Source: Chryseobacterium indologenes (GTDB lineage Bacteria; Bacteroidota; Bacteroidia; Flavobacteriales; Weeksellaceae). From it: 64,000 bases of DNA. The first letter of the stretch is position 1. The number at the start of each line of letters is the position of its first letter. Positions 43,894 to 51,423 of the stretch are shown here, one piece after another. The notes beneath the pieces were generated by a model, which worked only from the letters and a program-made list of their open reading frames with translations, was not told the DNA's origin and did no database searches. A program made the translations under genes and the position numbers. The stretch spans positions 124,001-188,000 of the forward strand of contig DJTE01000041.1 of the NCBI GenBank assembly GCA_002439165.1, written 5' to 3'.

Positions 43894-45107
43894 TCCTTAA
43901 AAATTTTATATTTGAAACCATAAGTTCTTCCATCGCTGCCTGTTGTTTTAATAAAATAGTGATCCTCCGTCAGGATTTCCAGAATTTTTTTAATTTTTTC
44001 ATCTTCTGCATCTATCTGGGTAATAATTTCTGATTCTGAAACCGGATGGTCTGTCCTGGAAATAAGTGAAAGGATTTTACTCATCAGCTTTGAATCTTCT
44101 TTATAATAGATATCAAGACGCTCTGTGAGCTGTTTAAATGCTTTTTGATAGGAAGCGTCATTTAAAATCAGATGATAAGACTTTCGTATATTGTCTTCAT
44201 TTACTTTAAGATCGAACTCCGACTGAATGATCAGGAACAGGTGGGCAATATAAAAAGGAAGCCCGTCGCACAATTCATGGATGAGCCTGAAGATTTCCGC
44301 TTTTTTTTCTGCATCCACCGTATATCCGGACAGGAGGTAGCATTCCATTAAGAAAGAGGAATCTTCTTCTGAAAAAGGAGTTACATTGAACTCTCTCATA
44401 TCATTGGTAGGCTCTCCCGTATAATTTAATGTTCTCCTCAAGGTCTGTAATATCACCTTAATACCGATGGAGCCGCAATAGACGAATCTTAAACCCTTGT
44501 TTTCCAGTTCCTGTCTTCTCTCCCTGAGAATATCCAGAAATTCAATAACCTCCTGGTGTCTTCCTTTCTGATACCAGTCCCACAGCATAATAGGTAATTC
44601 ATCCAATATCAGGATAAGCTTGCTGTTATCTTTCTGTAAATTATCTGCAACATTTTCCAGGGTCTGAAAAAAGATACTTTTCCAGCTTCTCTGATATTCC
44701 TGCAGATTAACCGAAAACTCAGCTCCGTATACATCAACTTTTACAGCACCTATCAGTTTGGCGATGAATTCTCCGGTTTTAGTCAGGTCTATCTTATACC
44801 ATTTTTTAAAACCATTGAATCCCTGTATCAGCTTATCTATCACTTCTCCCAGGTTTTGCTTTCCCTGAAGTGAAAAGTAAATGGCCTTGAAATTTTCTTT
44901 CCTGAAATCGTCAGGGACCTTATTATGGTTACACAGATAAACCATTTTTTTAAGAAGAAGGGTCTTGCCCATTCTTCTCATTTCCTCCAGCGTAATGCTT
45001 TGTACACTTAAAGCTCTGAGAATATTATAGATCTCTTTTTCCCTGCCGATGATCTGTTCGTCTTTTATAGTTCCGGTAGAAGGAGTAAGGGGGAAAAAAT
45101 CTTTCAT
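43869..45107 (-). CDS. STAND/archaeal-type ATPase, 412 aa
   Basis: A soluble ATPase. The P-loop is unusual, EEMRRMGKTLLLKKM (about residues 41-55), with the R-x-x-GKT form of the archaeal-ATPase/MNS clade. Walker B is LILILDELPIMLW (about 163-175). The C-terminal 60 residues look like a winged helix (SESEIITQIDAEDEKIKKILEIL). It is the first gene after the repeated operator at 45134-45178 and overlaps the larger ATPase downstream, which points to a two-ATPase complex. Substrate and partner are not known. Confidence 0.75.
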   Translation of the reverse strand: MKDFFPLTPSTGTIKDEQIIGREKEIYNILRALSVQSITLEEMRRMGKTLLLKKMVYLCNHNKVPDDFRKENFKAIYFSLQGKQNLGEVIDKLIQGFNGFKKWYKIDLTKTGEFIAKLIGAVKVDVYGAEFSVNLQEYQRSWKSIFFQTLENVADNLQKDNSKLILILDELPIMLWDWYQKGRHQEVIEFLDILRERRQELENKGLRFVYCGSIGIKVILQTLRRTLNYTGEPTNDMREFNVTPFSEEDSSFLMECYLLSGYTVDAEKKAEIFRLIHELCDGLPFYIAHLFLIIQSEFDLKVNEDNIRKSYHLILNDASYQKAFKQLTERLDIYYKEDSKLMSKILSLISRTDHPVSESEIITQIDAEDEKIKKILEILTEDHYFIKTTGSDGRTYGFKYKIFKEWWRINKA

Positions 45108-45277
45108 GATATTGAGTTTTGGTATCAGAAAGGTACGATAAATTTATCATACGACAAAATTATCGTACGATAAATTTAACTTATAATAAAGAGGTAAGAA
45201 TTTCAATGAATATATAATAGGAAAGATGGCTTTTGGGATTATAAAATTCTATTTTAAAGTCGCTTACCAATCGTAGT
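45108..45277. promoter_or_regulatory. Repeated palindromic operator region ahead of ATPase operon
   Basis: A 14-bp palindrome TTATCGTACGATAA lies at 45160-45173. GATAAATTTATC lies at 45137-45148. The 13-bp word TACGATAAATTTA occurs at 45134-45146 and again at 45166-45178, a spacing of 32 bp or about three helical turns. It sits 27-71 bp before the ATPase start on the minus strand, the usual place for a repressor site. The remaining 45180-45277 shows no gene. Confidence 0.65.
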
Positions 45278-46009
45278 TCAGTCTAAAAAATAAGGCGAAA
45301 AATCAACTCCCTGGATACATCCTGCCACAGGAAGCACATTATCCCCGTTCATCGTTACTTCATACTCGTCACAGGTAAGCTGTGAAACCTTCTGATACCA
45401 GCTTTTCTGGTATTCCTTTCCGATAGCTTCTGTTTTGATGAGACAGTGCAGCCCGCCGTGGGTTTTGATAAAGGTAAGACAATCCGCATTGATGACATTT
45501 TCTATATCAGCTCTGAACTTATTAACGGCTTTCCGGTGATCTCCGGTCCTGAAATCAATGTCCAGATCAAAGAAAACTTTCCTCGATGTGGAGGTCTGGA
45601 TGAGGTTTAAAGACAGGGTATGAGGATTGATCGCGTTATCATTACGGATCAGCCTGTCGGAAATTTCCCGCATCAGAAGCAGGGAAGCTTTGTGAAGATC
45701 CCGGGGATTCGGGGTAATGTATACGGCAAGATTATCCTGTGAAACATCAGTTCCGCCGGATTCATACAGGCCGAGAGGAAGTTCGAGCTGCCTGATCTTA
45801 TGAAAAAGCATTTCTTTGGTTGATGTAAAACGCTTTAGCTGGGCTTTATCTGCCTTCAGTCCTGTTTCCGGATTGTATTTTTTCCGGGCCAGAAGCTGTA
45901 CATAATATTGTTCGTTAGGTTTCAGATCGGGAAGCCATTCAATGAATTCCTTTAGTTTCTCTTCGTTACAGATGATTTTATAGTTCATGAGTTGATTAGT
46001 TTTTTGCAT
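45278..46009 (-). CDS. Primase-like (AEP) protein linked to TROVE gene
   Basis: A 243-residue protein starting at 46009 (MQKTNQLMNYK), 44 bp after the Ro60 gene ends. The segment VFFDLDIDFRTGD (about residues 142-154) gives the hDhD metal motif of archaeo-eukaryotic primases. It is followed by TFIKTHGGLHCLIKTE (about 178-193), which resembles the motif II 'sxGGxH' segment. I found no zinc or helicase domain. AEP-like enzymes make or extend short nucleic acids; here an RNA-end role is possible. The family call rests on two motifs only. Confidence 0.55.
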   Translation of the reverse strand: MQKTNQLMNYKIICNEEKLKEFIEWLPDLKPNEQYYVQLLARKKYNPETGLKADKAQLKRFTSTKEMLFHKIRQLELPLGLYESGGTDVSQDNLAVYITPNPRDLHKASLLLMREISDRLIRNDNAINPHTLSLNLIQTSTSRKVFFDLDIDFRTGDHRKAVNKFRADIENVINADCLTFIKTHGGLHCLIKTEAIGKEYQKSWYQKVSQLTCDEYEVTMNGDNVLPVAGCIQGVDFSPYFLD

Positions 46010-46052
46010 AAATTTTTCGTAAAAAGCTTCGTATAAAAAGCTCCGGAAAATC

Positions 46053-47429
46053 TTAATTTTCCAGAGCCTTAATATAATGAAATACTTTATCACTCCATCC
46101 ATTGATTTCAGCGGTCCAGTTCCCGGTTTTTATACCGTGGGTATGGGTTGAAATATCAATAATATACGAGTTTTTATAAGGTGAGGTATCCGGTTTTCTG
46201 TTCAGTCTGTAATGCGCATCAATATCCTGACTGTCGGAGATCACCACCAGTCTTTCCGCATCTTTGGCATATCCTTTTTCCTTCAGCCATTCACATAGCT
46301 GATAGGTAAAGATACCGCCACCTCCCAGTTCCTCGTAAATCTGCCTGAAGCTGTTGAACAGCCCGAGACCTTTACCATTGCTCCAGACCATATGCTTTCC
46401 TTTTCTCTCACCATCGTTTCCGGCGGTGAATACCAGGATCATATCTTCAAAAATATAGGAACCGGTGGCTGCCATAGCAAAAGCAAGATCCATTCTTGAA
46501 AATTTAGACCGGGAAGAAGTGACCTGTCCCATACTTCCGGAAACATCAATTGCCAGAATTGTTGTTCCTTTTATTTTTTCCCGGGCAAAACAGTTTTTCA
46601 TAGCTTCGTCAATATCAGCCGTGAAATCCGGAGCATTTCTCTGGGCTGACAGAAAATTCAGCGGAGTAAGCCAGCTGCTGCTGACCTGTGATATCGCTGT
46701 TTTTATAATCTGTCTCGAAACACCTGCTTCGGCCATATTTCTCAGGTTTCTCAGAATCGCGAGGGAACCCAGACTTTTTTCACCGATCATTCTCTCAAAC
46801 GTTTCCTTTTTATCGGCTCCTTGAGATAAAGCAGTTTCCCAGGTATTGGCCGGCTGTAAAGTATCTTCGATAAGCGCTTTCAGAGCATGCTCATTTTGGG
46901 CAGCTGGCTTTGGATGTACCAGATTGACAACGTCTACCAGAGATAACTCCAGGTTGCTTTTTTTATATTTGGCGATCTGGTATTCATCATATTGATCAAA
47001 AGCTTTGGCCAGACCTTTCTTGATAGATTTCGACATTTTATATGAACCGTTTCTTGCCTTCAGCATCTGAAGCAGATCCATAGTCATATCCGGCCGGTTG
47101 GCAATTTTAGCCACCGCATCTTTTACGGAAACTCCGTGAATTTCATGAGCCAGAATAAGCAGCCATAGAGGAGTATGTCTCAGCTTCTGTTCAAAACGAC
47201 ATTCCAGAGCCAGTTCAATAATCTGCTCTCCGTCTACTCTGTAACACAGATCTTCAATCTGATTCATGATCTCATCAGCAGACTGATAATAATCCGATTC
47301 AAAAAGCATGTTGGCAAGAGTAACCCTTCTCAACAGTTCGTAATCAGAATATTTTCCTGCTTGGTCAGTCAGTTTTCCGGCAATGATACCGGAGTCAAAT
47401 CCTGTTTTTCTTGTGTTAAATTTTGACAT
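46053..47429 (-). CDS. Ro60/TROVE protein with vWA domain (Rsr)
   Basis: A 458-residue homolog of the Ro60 autoantigen. The TROVE HEAT-repeat ring spans about 10-270, with the 'YELLRRVTLANMLFESDYYQSADEIMNQI' type helices and the LRHTPLWLLILAHEIHG segment (about 85-101). It is followed by a vWA domain with the MIDAS motif DVSGSM (about 295-300) and a later SDSQDID. Ro60 binds misfolded RNAs through its ring and Y RNA on its outer face. The gene lies just behind two structured RNA elements and leads the primase-like gene, so the layout matches an Ro-RNP operon. Confidence 0.92.
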   Translation of the reverse strand: MSKFNTRKTGFDSGIIAGKLTDQAGKYSDYELLRRVTLANMLFESDYYQSADEIMNQIEDLCYRVDGEQIIELALECRFEQKLRHTPLWLLILAHEIHGVSVKDAVAKIANRPDMTMDLLQMLKARNGSYKMSKSIKKGLAKAFDQYDEYQIAKYKKSNLELSLVDVVNLVHPKPAAQNEHALKALIEDTLQPANTWETALSQGADKKETFERMIGEKSLGSLAILRNLRNMAEAGVSRQIIKTAISQVSSSWLTPLNFLSAQRNAPDFTADIDEAMKNCFAREKIKGTTILAIDVSGSMGQVTSSRSKFSRMDLAFAMAATGSYIFEDMILVFTAGNDGERKGKHMVWSNGKGLGLFNSFRQIYEELGGGGIFTYQLCEWLKEKGYAKDAERLVVISDSQDIDAHYRLNRKPDTSPYKNSYIIDISTHTHGIKTGNWTAEINGWSDKVFHYIKALEN

Positions 47430-47458
47430 ACCATTAGTTTTTTGGATTCATAAAAAAT

Positions 47459-47522
47459 AAGCGGTTAAACATTGATTAAGGTGTTTTTTTGTAATCGAAG
47501 TAACCTTAATCTCACACCGCTT
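47459..47522 (-). ncRNA. Y-RNA-like hairpin in the Ro60 leader
   Basis: On the minus strand AAGCGGT (47522-47516) pairs with ACCGCTT (47465-47459). Inside it GATTAAGGT (47511-47503) pairs with ACCTTAATC (47482-47474), with an internal loop between. The bases 47496-47518 match 19 of 23 positions of a module in the tRNA-like RNA 80 bp upstream. The structure lies about 30 bases before the Ro60 ATG. It may be a second small RNA or a binding site for Ro60 on its own mRNA. Confidence 0.5.
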
Positions 47523-47531
47523 TTATCATCA

Positions 47532-47666
47532 GGAAGACCGGCCGGACTCGAACCGGCGACACACGGCTTACGAAGCGAAGTAACTTTATCATCACACCCA
47601 TCTCACAGGGTTAAAATTTAATAAAGTATGTTTACGTTGCTCTACCCAACTGAGCTACGGGCCTCC
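47532..47666 (-). ncRNA. tRNA-like RNA, candidate Y RNA, upstream of Ro60
   Basis: On the minus strand an acceptor-type stem GGAGGCCCG (47666-47658) pairs with CGGTCTTCC (47540-47532), with one C-U mismatch and one G-U. The D-arm follows box A (TAGCTCAGTTGGGTAGAGC), and the T-arm box B is GGTTCGAGTCC with stem GCCGG/CCGGC. In place of the anticodon arm there are about 75 bases holding two hairpins, including ACCC/GGGT with TGTGAGAT in the loop and ACTTTAT/ATAAAGT. No anticodon can be drawn. tRNA mimicry is known in YrlA-type bacterial Y RNAs, but there the arms are permuted, whereas here the order is that of a tRNA. Confidence 0.65.
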
Positions 47667-47679
47667 CTTATTGATGATG

Positions 47680-47687
47680 CAAAGTAA
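47680..47687 (-). promoter_or_regulatory. Candidate -7 element for tRNA-like RNA
   Basis: The minus strand reads TTACTTTG, one mismatch from TAnnTTTG, and predicts a start within a few bases of the tRNA-like acceptor at 47666. A -33 element is not clear. Confidence 0.4.
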
Positions 47688-47805
47688 ATAGGGTAGTGCG
47701 CAATGTTTTTGCGTAATGAAGAATGGTTGAAATTTTTTTGAAATATTTGTTGTAATCTTCAGCTGGAAAAGTGAATTTTCTCCTGTTGGCAGGGGTGGAC
47801 AGCTG

Positions 47806-48462
47806 TTAACATGGAAACCACCAGTGCATAAAAAAGATCCTGTTGTTTTTGAAAAATATTTTGAGATGTCCGTCTGAAATGCCCTGATGGTCTTCTCTAA
47901 GCTGTATCACCTGGAATTTCCCTTCTTCATACACATCCAGTGTGCCGATATTTTTGATGGCATTCGGAAAGAGGGACTTCAGATCGGTAAGGGTTGTTTG
48001 GGCATCGATTGTAATGCCTTTGTACAGGATGTAATTTCCATTAAGAAACCTGAATTCATCTACCGCAACTTTATTCTGGGAGTTTTCAAAACGGGAGCCG
48101 TTTTTATAGAGATAGCGGTCATTCATATCTTTGCTTCCGTCGGGATTTTCAAAAATATACGTGCAGGGTGCTTCTTCGGACATCAGTTTAATGCTGTCTG
48201 GCTTTCCGAACACTTTTTCAAAATCATTGAGAGAAAAGAATCTTTTCAGCTTACCGTTAAAAAGAATGTCATCTTCAAGCATGACTTCATTCAGACTGTC
48301 TTTTGAAGTATTTATGGTTGCAGGAGTGACAGATACCGATGAATCGTTTTTAATCCCGGTCTTTTGGTGCGGGCTGATATTCCGAGGCTCTTTTTTATTC
48401 CCCTCCTTTCCGGTACAGGACGAAAGGAAAATAAAGATCCATAGAATGGAAAGGTATTTCAT
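47806..48462 (-). CDS. Lipoprotein of unknown function
   Basis: A 218-residue lipoprotein. Start at 48462 gives signal MKYLSILWIFIFLSSC, with the lipobox Cys at about residue 16. The mature part has a charged linker, then mixed alpha/beta sequence (DEFRFLNGNYILYKGITIDAQTTLTDLKSLFP) with no clear family. It lies between the Ro60 RNA promoter and the ATP-grasp gene, transcribed the same way. Whether it belongs to the RNA locus is not known. Confidence 0.75.
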   Translation of the reverse strand: MKYLSILWIFIFLSSCTGKEGNKKEPRNISPHQKTGIKNDSSVSVTPATINTSKDSLNEVMLEDDILFNGKLKRFFSLNDFEKVFGKPDSIKLMSEEAPCTYIFENPDGSKDMNDRYLYKNGSRFENSQNKVAVDEFRFLNGNYILYKGITIDAQTTLTDLKSLFPNAIKNIGTLDVYEEGKFQVIQLREDHQGISDGHLKIFFKNNRIFFMHWWFPC

Positions 48463-48597
48463 ATTTATATTTTCCACTAAAATACAAAAGGACCGGATAA
48501 AAGGAAACCATTAAGAACATGAAATCTGTTTAAAAATTAAAATAACTGCTGTTCAGTATGCTAATTCATTTGAAACTTCATTTCTTAATGGTTTTCT

Positions 48598-49329
48598 CTA
48601 ATGTTTAATGCAGCTTTCCACGATCACCTCCAGGGCTTTTTCCGCATCACAGGCATATAAGCCGGAGCACCAGGCGGGATTCGCTTCAATGAGCGCCCAG
48701 CCTTTTCCCTGGATGATTCCAAAGTCCAGAACAACCGCTTTGGGAAGGGTAGAAGCATATTGTCTGATGAACTTTTCAAAAAATGAGAACATTTCCTGAT
48801 TTTCTGTTTCAGAAAGCGGATTCGTATCAAAAGTATTGTTCCTCCAATAGGATGAGTGGGTTTTTATTTCCCCGTTCAATACAAAGCACCGCACTTCAAG
48901 CTGCCATTCCACGACTTCCGAAATAAAGACGGTACTTTCCGGATCAACGGTATCAAAACCTTTGATATTGCTTACTTTATCATAAACGCCTGCTTTAAAG
49001 CTTTTGAAATCTGCACATTTGATAAAAACGTTTTCCAGCTCTGTAAAATCTTTCAGCTGGCCATAAGATATTTTCCGTTGGGTAAATTCTTCTGAAATAT
49101 GGGCCATCCAGTCATCATCCGGTTTGGTAAGGGTAAGCCCGCACTGCCCGGCAACGATCTCTGCATAAATATCTTCACCGTATACGCCAATGACATCGGC
49201 ACGGAATTCTTCCGGAACCTTCCATTGGGCATTAAACCGGTTCAGCTCATATGGAGAGTTGAGGGATGCTTTTTTCAGATTGTTGCTGTCTTCCGTGTAC
49301 ATGGGAGAAAGCGCGATTATATTTTTCAT
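48598..49329 (-). CDS. ATP-grasp protein, R2K-3 type (DUF4343)
   Basis: A 243-residue ATP-grasp enzyme. The lysine-containing ENVFIKCADFKSFKAGVY (about residues 105-122), FISEVVEWQLEVRCFVLNGEI (about 140-160) and the acidic metal-binding stretch VVLDFGIIQGKGWALIEANPAWCSGLYACD (about 196-225) are family features. ATP-grasp enzymes join a carboxylate to an amine or thiol; R2K members have been linked by genome context to conflict and RNA-repair systems. The substrate here is unknown. It is followed by two unknown paralogs at 49.4-50.7 kb. Confidence 0.8.
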   Translation of the reverse strand: MKNIIALSPMYTEDSNNLKKASLNSPYELNRFNAQWKVPEEFRADVIGVYGEDIYAEIVAGQCGLTLTKPDDDWMAHISEEFTQRKISYGQLKDFTELENVFIKCADFKSFKAGVYDKVSNIKGFDTVDPESTVFISEVVEWQLEVRCFVLNGEIKTHSSYWRNNTFDTNPLSETENQEMFSFFEKFIRQYASTLPKAVVLDFGIIQGKGWALIEANPAWCSGLYACDAEKALEVIVESCIKH

Positions 49330-49355
49330 GGTATTAAGTTTTTTTTTAATTCTAA

Positions 49356-49979
49356 TTAATCTTTCTGATTCAATGCTTGCAGGATAATTTCTTCAAATGA
49401 CTGGTAATCCTGAAGTTCTTCATATCTGATTCCGGCCGTTGTTCTGTATAATGTATTTAAACCCGGATAATCCTGCCCGACCAGTCCCACAAGATCGGTC
49501 GTAAGAACAAGATTTTGGAAACCGAAATCAAGCGTAATAATCAGTTCTTCACCGGAAGCTTTGAATTCTCTGTAACACTTATTGATGAAGGTGGAATCCA
49601 CAATAGTATTATTAAAACAGTCTTCTTTCAGGTTAAATTCATACCTCATCTTATCCAGTAAATCCTGAAGTGGGGTCAAATCCGTTTCTCTGCCATGTAT
49701 TTCCTGATAACGATTTACAACATGTTCAATAAATTTCCCGGTGAAAAATAGTTCAATGTGATCGCTATCAAAATGCCAGAACGGACTGTAATAATAATGA
49801 TCTTTTGGAAGATTGAAACGTACCAGAAAGTCAATAACAGATGGAGGAACCATTAATCCGAATTCCTCTTTTAAAACTCTGCATTGTTCAATAAAAGGAT
49901 GAGGTGGTTCGGATTCTTTTTTCCTCCGGACATTTTGAGTTTCCTTGCTCATATTTTTAAACCATTGAAATAATTTCAT
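49356..49979 (-). CDS. Hypothetical protein, paralog 1
   Basis: A 207-residue soluble protein starting MKLFQWFKNM. It resembles the next gene along its length: 'PHPFIEQCRVLKEEFGLMVPPSVIDFLVRF' aligns with 'PHPFVERCKYLKEEYGLIVPDVYISFFTRH', and both have an RYQEIHG or RYTEIHG word near residue 95. It is mainly helical, acidic at the end and without signal peptide. I do not recognise a family. The tandem copy and small size suggest an accessory, possibly immunity-like, role, but this is a guess. Confidence 0.6.
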   Translation of the reverse strand: MKLFQWFKNMSKETQNVRRKKESEPPHPFIEQCRVLKEEFGLMVPPSVIDFLVRFNLPKDHYYYSPFWHFDSDHIELFFTGKFIEHVVNRYQEIHGRETDLTPLQDLLDKMRYEFNLKEDCFNNTIVDSTFINKCYREFKASGEELIITLDFGFQNLVLTTDLVGLVGQDYPGLNTLYRTTAGIRYEELQDYQSFEEIILQALNQKD

Positions 49980-49990
49980 TGTTTTTTTAT

Positions 49991-50656
49991 TTAATAGGAT
50001 TGGTTATTCCGGGCAGATGAGTGCTCCTTTATAATGGTATCGCCGACTGTTCCATAATAATTCAGAACCTGATAGGTGATGGTAATGCCATTAATATCCA
50101 GATCTTCAGACATTCCATGATAACCTCCTGCTCTGTATCCTTTTTTATCACCGGTCATGATCATATATTCAGCACCGCCGCAATCAGCATAGGTTTCGAT
50201 TCCTATCATAAGGCAGTCCTGGTTTCTTTCCAGTTCTTCATAGCACCGGTCGATGAAAGAAATGTCCATATGCTCGGCTGCAAACCTGTTCTCTTTTAGG
50301 ATGAATTCATAATGAGCTTCATCCAGAATTTCCTGCAGATGGTTATAATCAGCCTGTTCACCATGAATCTCCGTATATCTTTTTACAGCATACAGAATAA
50401 ATTCCCGGGTGAAAAATACCCTTTCTTCAATCTCACTGTCCCAAAGACATTTGTACCTGAAATTCTTTTCTGATACCTTATGACGGGTGAAGAATGAAAT
50501 ATAAACATCAGGAACAATCAATCCATATTCTTCTTTGAGGTATTTACATCTTTCAACAAAAGGATGTGGTGATATATGGTCATTTTTTTCTGTCTGAATT
50601 CCAGATCCGGTATTATTATTTTTCATTGTTTTTTTAAACCATTGAAACAGTTTCAA
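49991..50656 (-). CDS. Hypothetical protein, paralog 2
   Basis: A 221-residue tandem relative of the gene just downstream, starting MKLFQWFKKTM. Its C-terminal half has a different strand-rich segment (GIETYADCGGAEYMIMTGDKKGYRAGGYHG) that the other copy lacks, so the two have diverged after duplication. It lacks a signal peptide or membrane helix. It sits 1 bp after the end of the second RlaP-like gene, and the three probably form one transcript. Confidence 0.6.
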   Translation of the reverse strand: MKLFQWFKKTMKNNNTGSGIQTEKNDHISPHPFVERCKYLKEEYGLIVPDVYISFFTRHKVSEKNFRYKCLWDSEIEERVFFTREFILYAVKRYTEIHGEQADYNHLQEILDEAHYEFILKENRFAAEHMDISFIDRCYEELERNQDCLMIGIETYADCGGAEYMIMTGDKKGYRAGGYHGMSEDLDINGITITYQVLNYYGTVGDTIIKEHSSARNNQSY

Positions 50657-50657
50657 T

Positions 50658-51410
50658 TTACTTTATTTTTAGTATTTTCCTGAAAACCCTTTCCATTTCA
50701 CCCTTATCCGCTTTTCCTCCGGCCAGGTTTCTGGATCTTTCTTCATTTTCAAGGACTGTTTTTTCCAGGAATCCGAAGAGTTCCCAATCGTTGGGATGGT
50801 AATAGGACTCTCCTTTTGTCGCTTTTAAAGAAACGAGGTCTTCTATTTTTCTTCGTGTATAATCGTCAGTCAGAACCAGCAGTTCACTGAACAGAACCGG
50901 AGGAACCGTTCCTTTTTCTATGATCCACTTTCCAATAAGGGCAGTTCTCAGACAGTAAAAATAGCTTTTCAGTTTTACTTCATCACTTCTGCAGGCTTCC
51001 AGGTACTTTTTGCTCATGCTCAGATAATGATAGGAAACCGCTATCGGAGAAAAACATGCACCGGCCAAAGGTCTGAATAATTCTGAAAACTTTCTGTTCT
51101 CTTTATACACAATCGGAGAATAAAACCAGCTCAGTAAAGCCGCATTTGACTTCAACAGCAGATGAAACGTCTTTCTGAGGTCCCAGCCGGAACCATCCAG
51201 ATCATCTTCGGTCATAAATTCTATGGTTTCGTCCTTATCCCACGGTGAAAGATACCAGTCTTTTTCATGGCGGTAGATAAAACGGATATCATAATCGCTG
51301 TCCGGAGAGGCAAAACCCCAGGCCCTGCTTCCTGATTCTACTGCCAGAAGCACTTCTATGCTGCGTTCTTCCTCTATTTTCTTTATTTTTTCTAGTATTT
51401 TGGGTGTCAT
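50658..51410 (-). CDS. Second RlaP/YcgL-like nucleotidyltransferase
   Basis: A 250-residue polymerase-beta-superfamily enzyme. GS/DxD motif: VESGSRAWGFASPDSDYDIRFIYRH (about residues 20-44). The C-terminal helical part has the YcgL-type CRTALIGKWIIEKGTVPP. I use the start MTPKIL at 51410; an ORF reading further back runs through repeat sequence and has no coding character. It differs clearly from the copy at 41 kb (shorter, different C-terminus). It starts a minus-strand run that includes the two paralogs and the ATP-grasp gene. Confidence 0.82.
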   Translation of the reverse strand: MTPKILEKIKKIEEERSIEVLLAVESGSRAWGFASPDSDYDIRFIYRHEKDWYLSPWDKDETIEFMTEDDLDGSGWDLRKTFHLLLKSNAALLSWFYSPIVYKENRKFSELFRPLAGACFSPIAVSYHYLSMSKKYLEACRSDEVKLKSYFYCLRTALIGKWIIEKGTVPPVLFSELLVLTDDYTRRKIEDLVSLKATKGESYYHPNDWELFGFLEKTVLENEERSRNLAGGKADKGEMERVFRKILKIK

Positions 51411-51423
51411 TGTTTTCAATTTT

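Noticed and set aside
47532..47666. Ordinary tRNA with a group I or protein-spliced intron
   Set aside because: No anticodon stem or intron-like catalytic core can be drawn, the insert has a module shared with the next hairpin, and bacterial tRNAs do not have such short introns.
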